A DNA stretch of 64,000 nucleotides. It comes from Chamaecyparis obtusa (lineage: Eukaryota > Streptophyta > Pinopsida > Cupressales > Cupressaceae). A model generated the notes under the pieces. The model was not told the DNA's origin. It searched no databases and worked only from the letters and a program-made list of their open reading frames with translations. The translations under genes were made by a program, and so were the position numbers. The stretch lies in NCBI GenBank assembly GCA_027943335.1, contig BSBK01001870.1, forward strand, positions 496,001 to 560,000, written 5' to 3'. Below are positions 58,461 to 64,000 of this stretch, piece by piece. Each line of letters starts with the position of its first letter. The first letter of the stretch is position 1.

Positions 58461-60029
58461 CTTTTTGGTAGTCTCAGAACTTACAAATGTAAAAATAAAA
58501 GACATATCCAAAGGTGAAAACATCTCTGAGGTGCCTAAGGATGAGATATTTGATGTCCTTCTGAGTCATTTACAGGATAGATCTCTAGTTCTAATTAAGC
58601 CCACTGAATCTATCAACTTGGGAACAATAGATGAACCACAGTTGATCCATGTAGCACAATCTTTATCAGAAGAAGAAAAGAAAAAATTTACAACATTCCT
58701 AACAGAAAAGAAGATCAATTTTGCATGGAAATATTTAGATATGCCAGGGTTGGATCCTGATCTTATAATACACCATTTATCTATAGCTCTTGGAGTAAAA
58801 CCAGTTAAACAAAAATTAAGAAAGATGCATCCTCATGTTGCACTCTTGGTAAAAGCTGAATTAGAGAAGCTCCTAAAAGCCAGATTCATCCGGGTTATTG
58901 ATTATGTAGAATGGATCTCTAATATTGTACCTATTTCAAAACTAGATAAATCAATCAGAGTGTGCATAGAATTTAGAGATGTAAATAGAGCATGCCCTAA
59001 GGATGATTTTCCACTACCTAAAATTGATATGATAGTGGCCATGACTGTGGGCTTTGAGATGTATTCTTTAATGGATGGTTTTATGGATACAATCAAATAA
59101 AAATTGCTCTAGAGGATCAAGAGAAAATTGCTTTCACATGTGCATGGGGCACCTTCTGTTGGAATGTCATGCCATTTGGGCTTAAGAATGTTGGTGCTAC
59201 ATCTCAAAGAGCCATGACATCTATTTTTCATGACATGATGCATAGGACTATGGAGGATTATGTTGATGATACTTTAGAAAAATCTATGATTAGAATTGAA
59301 CATCTAAATGACTTGAGCAAGATACTAGACAAAATGGAAAAATTTAGTCTCAGACTAAATCCTGAGAAGTGTGCTTTTGATGTCACTTCTGGAAAGCTCT
59401 TAGGATACATAGTTTCAAAGAAGGGCATTGAAGTTGATCCAGCTAAAGTAAAGGCTATCATGGAGATGCAACCTCCCAAAAATATTAGTCAAATGAGGAC
59501 ATTGCAAGGAAGAGTTCAATCTATCAGATGCTTCATATCTTAGCTAGCAGACATATCACAACCTTTTACAAAAACACTACATAAAGGTGTGACATTTGCA
59601 TGGAATGAAGAATGTGAGAACAACTTTAATCATATCAAGAAGTATCTATCAAATCCTCCTATCTTGATGCCTCCCATTCCAGGGAAGCCTTTGATCTTAT
59701 ATGTCCCCGCTACAGATACATCACTAGGGGAATTGCTTGCACAACATGATGAGAACAAAAAGGAAAGAGCTATATACTATATCAGTAGGACATTGGTGGC
59801 ATACAAAAATAATTATTCTATGATTGAGAAGGTTTGTCTAGATGTGATCTTTGCATCACAGAAACTGAGACACTACATGTTGGCACATACCACCCATTTG
59901 GTAGCTAAGATTGATCCACTAAAGTACCTACTAAGCAAAGCTTCCCTCACGGGTAGATTAGCTAAATGGGTCATGCTCCTAAGTGAATTTGACATTGAAT
60001 ATGTTGAAAGAAAAGCTATAAAAGGATAG
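58461..60029 (+). pseudogene. Gypsy2 reverse transcriptase and first RNase H, broken
   Basis: RT fingers and palm are seen as HHLSIALGVKPVKQKLRKM, VCIEFRDVNRACPKDDFPLP and then, after a frameshift near 59080, GYNQIKIALEDQEKIAF. The catalytic YVDD lies near 59260-59271 (MEDYVDDTLEKS). The thumb has LLGYIVSKKGIEVDPAKV. The connected RNase H-like region runs from about 59589 (FAWNEECENNF) to LAKWVMLLSEFDIEYV. TAG at 59541 and 60027 both sit where a Gln fits the family pattern. The enzyme would copy element RNA; this copy cannot make it. Confidence 0.85.
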
Positions 60030-60660
60030 GTTATTTCTGATCAATTAGTAGATGCACCTATGATTGATGATACACCAATGCAAATGGAATTTCCAGATTC
60101 CTCTATCATGAATCTTTCTTCTAGAGAATGGAAGTTATTATTTGATGGCTCCTATACATAGAATGGATCAGGAGTAGGCATATTATTTATAACTCCTCAA
60201 GGATACTCCATACCTAAAGCATTCAGATTAAAGTTCCCTTGCACAAACAATATTGCAAAATATGAAGCCCTTTTGAATGGTATTAAAATAGCAATTGAGT
60301 GGAGAGTAACATAATTACACATTTGTGGAGACTCTCAACTTGTTATCCATCAAGTCAATGATGTGTACCAGACTAAAGATGAAAAGCTCATCCCATACAA
60401 GAGAATGGTAGATGATCTAAAGAAGTATTTCATATCTATCACATTTGAGCAAATACCTAGAATAAAGAATAAGGCTGCCGATGCAATGGAAATGCTATCT
60501 ACTTTATTACAACAGCCTAAACATGAGCTACGCTATGAGTTCCTAGTGGAAGCACTATCTTATCCTACATATGATTCCCCTAAAACCCACATGATCTACA
60601 CTGTTGTTGGTCATGATTCATCCAGATACAAAAACCTATTCTCCTATCTCCAAGACTAAA
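60030..60660 (+). pseudogene. Gypsy2 second (archaeal-like) RNase H domain, broken
   Basis: WKLLFDGSYT and NGSGVGILFITPQG near 60130-60200 are followed by AKYEALLNGIKIAIE and ICGDSQLVIHQVND, with acidic residues at the expected D, E and D positions. A second RNase H after the first is the recognised mark of the Tat lineage of plant Ty3/gypsy elements. In-frame TAG near 60159 and TAA near 60312 interrupt it. Gypsy1 retains only the tail of this domain. Confidence 0.85.
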
Positions 60661-61882
60661 CCATTCCTGATACTTTCAACCGCCATGAAAAGAGATACCT
60701 TATCCGTAATGCCTCCCAATATGTCATCATTGGTCATGATCTTTATAAATGAGGTCTAGATGGTACACTACTTAGATGTTTAGAATGGGAAGAGTCTCAA
60801 CATGCATTAGAGGAAGTCCATGATGGTATTTGTGTGTCACACTTGAACGGTTTAACACTAGCTCGAAAACTTATTAGGGCTGGGTAATATTGGCCTGAAA
60901 TGGAGAAAGACTCTATCAAGTTTGCTAAGAACTGTCAAAAGTGCCAAGTGCATGGCAACTTAATTCATGCTCTAGGGAGAGATCTAATTCCCTTTACTAC
61001 ACAATGGCCTTTTCATCAATGGGCATTTGATCTTATAGGAGCTATACATCCTCATTCTTCTAATGGACATACCCATATAATCACAGTTACACATTATTTT
61101 ACAAAATGGGTAGAAGAAGTCCCTTTGACACAAGCAACTGGAAAAAATATATATCTATGTTCATATTGAACTATATCATATGCAGATATGGGATACCTCA
61201 TTCTATAATCATAGAAAATGGTGGACAATTCAAGAACAAAGATCTAGATGACTTATGTGCTAAATTCAAGATTACACAACATTGGTCATTTATCTACTAT
61301 CCTCAAGGGAATGGACAAGCAAAGGCTTCTAACAATAATCTATTGAAAATATTGCACTATATAGTTAATAAAATAGGAAGAGACTAGCATCTCATGATCA
61401 ATCCAATTCTTTGGGCCTACAGAACAAGTATTAGAACACCTACTGGGGCTACACCATTCACTTTAGTTTATGGGTCTGAAGTGGTACTACCTATTGAGGT
61501 TGAAATCCCATCACTAAGAATCAGAATGCATGGTCTAGTAACTGATGATGACTACAAAGTGTCTAGGTTGCAAGAACTTGAACTACTAGATGAGCACAGA
61601 CAAGCAGTGTATGATCATCTCAGAGTATATCAAAAGAGAATGTCTAGAGGTTACAACAAGAAAGTCAGACACAAAGAATTTCAGGTTGGCGATCTAGTCT
61701 TGAGAGAGAATCCTAAAAATCAATCACATAGAGAGCGCAAGGGGAAGTTTGAACCCAACTGGCTGGGTCCCTTTGTAATCACTGCTACTTTTGGCTTTGG
61801 TTCCTATCAACTCTCAATGATTGAAGGAGAACAACTTTGAGAACCAATCAATGTTCTCCATCTAAAAAAATTCTATGCCTAA
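60661..61882 (+). pseudogene. Gypsy2 integrase, broken and with altered catalytic residues
   Basis: The N-terminal zinc-binding region has HDGICVSHLN and CQKCQVHG. The core has FHQWAFDLIGAIHP (first Asp present). Next comes IIIENGGQF, where the family reads DNG at the second Asp, then YYPQGNGQAKASN, where the family reads QAEAS at the Glu. The C-terminal part has NWLGPFVITATFGFGSYQL, and the frame ends with TAA at 61880-61882. A frameshift lies near 61110-61160, and TAG (61386) and TGA (61838) interrupt the frame. Two of the three catalytic residues are changed, in addition to the stops. Confidence 0.82.
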
Positions 61883-64000
61883 GGCATTCAGTGTATGGTA
61901 AAATGTCTTGAAAAAATCTTAAAAATTTGAAAAAGTCCTAAAAAAATGAACATCTTGGTGAAAACCTAGCAATGGGCACTTTGATGATTCACAAAAAAAG
62001 TAAAAAATATCAAAAGTACAAAAAAAATTGGAAAAATGAAAAATACAAAAAAAAATGAGAAAAAGAAAAAGTGCCTTGGTGAAAACTTGGAAACAGGCGC
62101 CTTGGTAGCAAAAATAGAATCTCTGCCAAGATAGTGAAAACCTGACAAACGAGTGCCACTTTTTTCAAAATGCTCCATCTATCAGCACAATCTTGGTCTT
62201 TCCCAGCTTTTAGTCTTGCTTTAGTTTGTACATATTTCCCGGTTTGTTTTCGCATTCCTATTTTCAATAAGTCGGTCTGTACATCAATCAGCTCAAGCAT
62301 CTATATCCTATCAATGTTCAAACTTGGGGGAAATCAAAGTCATATCCTATGGTCTCCAGTATACCTCAAACGTGTCATATCTAGTCAGAGTCCTTTGAAG
62401 CTTCATTTGAGTCAGTCAGTCAATCTTGTCTCGAGAAAGGATTTTGCATCTACCACAACGCAATCAAACATCAAACACAAAATGAAAACAATCTATGCTT
62501 TTTACATGCTTTTATCTCCTTGTATGCTTACTGATTCACATTGAGATTTTTGCATATTATGTCCCTTCAAGCTTTTCAATGATGTCCTTTATAGGATTTA
62601 GAGAGTGATGACTGGGGGCATAATCTTTTCTTTGTTTTCTGCTTGTATGTGACAATCTAACAACTTTGGAAATTCTAGATTGAAATGGTGTCTGACTATA
62701 AGAGCCTCTATCTCAAATTGGATGGCCATGCATAGCTCGACCATTGATACCCAGAAAATTCAAGGAAGTTTGATCTAGCTATTATCTTTTTTTTGAGTGA
62801 GTTCTTTCTCCTATTGTGAAATGTGATCTTACTTAAGGATGTGAATGATAAAGGGTCACTATGAGTAATTCACATTGGATTTAGAATGATCTCTTGACTG
62901 TTTGATGTGTTTGTAATACAAGGCATATTTAGGTCATCACGACATTTATGTTTTGATGCTTATAAAAATTGCTATATCAAAATGGACATGATATTCAGGT
63001 CATCCTGGTGCTTATGCTTTGATGCTTATATCTAATCTGACATTCCAAAAACAAAATCAATATTCATATGTCCATGGTTGCCTAACTAGTGGGTGTTGTA
63101 TTGATTCCCGTGCATACAAATTGATATTCATATGTCTATGGTTTCATAACTAGTGGGCATTGTATTGATTTATCCGATTACCTTAAAATTCAATGATGAA
63201 ATCGATCGACACATGATCAGTGACTAGGTCCTAGGTCATAGGTTTGCATGTCATTCTGCATTTCATTTTGCACTTTGCATGATCTCACAAATTGCTTGAA
63301 CACTTAAACGATTCTTCAAAACCAAAAATGCTAAACATATCATAAGAGCTGAATTTCACATGAAGGTTCTTCCAACAAAACAACAAGTAGAATCCTTTTT
63401 TGGGATCAAAATCAAAATTTGAGATCATTTACAATGTCAAAATCATGATTTAAAATTTTCGGACCCAGGACGGTCTACTGCTTGCATAATCGACCTTCAA
63501 TCATCACAAAAATCCAGCATTCAACTTAACTGATTATCTTACATCAAACTATCAAAATTTCAACTTGGTCAACCATGGTCAACTCATGGTCAAACCTAGT
63601 CAAACTTGGTCTTCTGGACCTCCGAACGATGCAGAAAGTGTTCTCAAACGTGTTTAACCACTTCTCAAATCAATTAACATGCTTCTAAACTATTCAACGC
63701 TGACTTTTCTTGTTAGATTTCAATTTTTATCCCGAAGGGGGCATGGTATTGCACATCATTCAAAGTCTGTAATCTAAATTTGAAATCATATCTTTCCTCA
63801 GTAATCAAGACAACAACCATGTCTAGTTGCTGATTCATCAAAAAGACCTCATCGCTTGGGGCATATCAGATTCATTGAGATCCATATCAATCTGGTATTC
63901 TCTTAATCTTGTAAACTATATCAGTCTTTTGTAACCATCGGTTCATTAGTGTTATTTCCTTGGTTCTTCGTAACTTAAGGGTTCAAAAGTGATACCAATG
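61883..64000 (+). other. 3' trailer of Gypsy2, to the window edge
   Basis: More than 2.1 kb with no supported gene. A motif GGTGAAAAC...GGAAACAGGCGCC occurs at 62078-62101, with relatives at 61954-61979 and 62133-62157; the same motif is in the Gypsy1 trailer. A duplicated stretch of about 55 bp lies at 63058-63110 and 63121-63175. A cluster of GGTCAA-type units lies at 63561-63611. No copy of the TGTAATACCCC LTR start is found before 64000. Confidence 0.65.

Larger units (their letters stand above)
35610..64000 (+). mobile_element. Large Tat-type Ty3/gypsy element, 3' end beyond window (Gypsy2)
   Basis: The 5' LTR begins TGTAATACCCC directly against the satellite; GAGAC at 35605-35609 is the presumed left target duplication. 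The element reads LTR, PBS, leader, gag, protease, linker, RT, RNase H, second RNase H, integrase and trailer on the plus strand. It is interrupted in its leader by a hAT element (38138-48366) and a copia element (49163-54209). Removing these leaves more than 13 kb without reaching a 3' LTR, so it is unusually long even for its clade. Coding parts carry many stops and several frameshifts, so the copy is dead. Confidence 0.9.

Noticed and set aside
61883..64000. A 3' LTR of Gypsy2 within the window
   Set aside because: No TGTAATACCCC start or match to 35610-36849 was found before 64000.
1..64000. Host protein-coding genes, tRNA or rRNA genes
   Set aside because: No frame outside mobile elements has a recognisable product, and no tRNA cloverleaf or rRNA segment was recognised by eye. 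The only tRNA-like matches are the primer-binding sites.

Overview
The window is repeat-dense, AT-rich plant nuclear DNA in which I see no host gene. Every coding region belongs to a mobile element: Ty3/gypsy elements of the Tat type (second, archaeal-like RNase H, large linker, very long leader and trailer), Ty1/copia elements primed by initiator tRNA-Met, and a large hAT transposon. Long nested LTR elements beside a long satellite array suggest a large-genome seed plant. A gymnosperm is plausible but not shown by anything here.

Layout. Bases 1-886 are undetermined non-coding sequence. From 887 to 35609 the base layer is one tandem satellite with a monomer of about 165 bp, about 21.6 kb or roughly 130 monomers once insertions are removed. 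Two elements interrupt it. One is a non-coding copia-type element on the minus strand (8401-11001). The other is a Tat-type gypsy element with its RT and integrase core deleted (15745-26250). Both sit between identical CACTG target duplications at the same phase of the monomer. At 35610 a second, much larger Tat-type element (here Gypsy2) cuts into the array and runs past the right edge of the window. Its 5' LTR, leader, gag, protease, linker, RT, two RNase H domains and integrase are visible; its 3' LTR is not.

Gypsy2 carries two younger insertions in its leader. The first is a 10.2-kb hAT element (38138-48366) with TIRs starting (T/C)AGGGAT and an 8-bp duplication ATTACTAC. The second is a young copia element (49163-54209) with near-identical LTRs, duplication CAATC and an intact polyprotein of about 1318 residues on the minus strand. 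The copia element is the only one that looks coding-competent.

The hAT element is the most unusual object. It carries a decayed transposase gene on the plus strand. Facing it is a 1279-codon reading frame for a G-patch and coiled-coil protein, broken by eight in-frame stops that are all TAG. It also has a 2.3-kb non-coding end with a family of six inverted repeats, a 114-bp near-perfect palindrome centred on CACGTG, a 139-bp direct duplication, and subterminal GGYGAA/TTCRCC arrays. Most nonsense mutations in the decayed elements look like C-to-T changes at Gln or Arg codons, as expected for methylated, silenced plant transposons.
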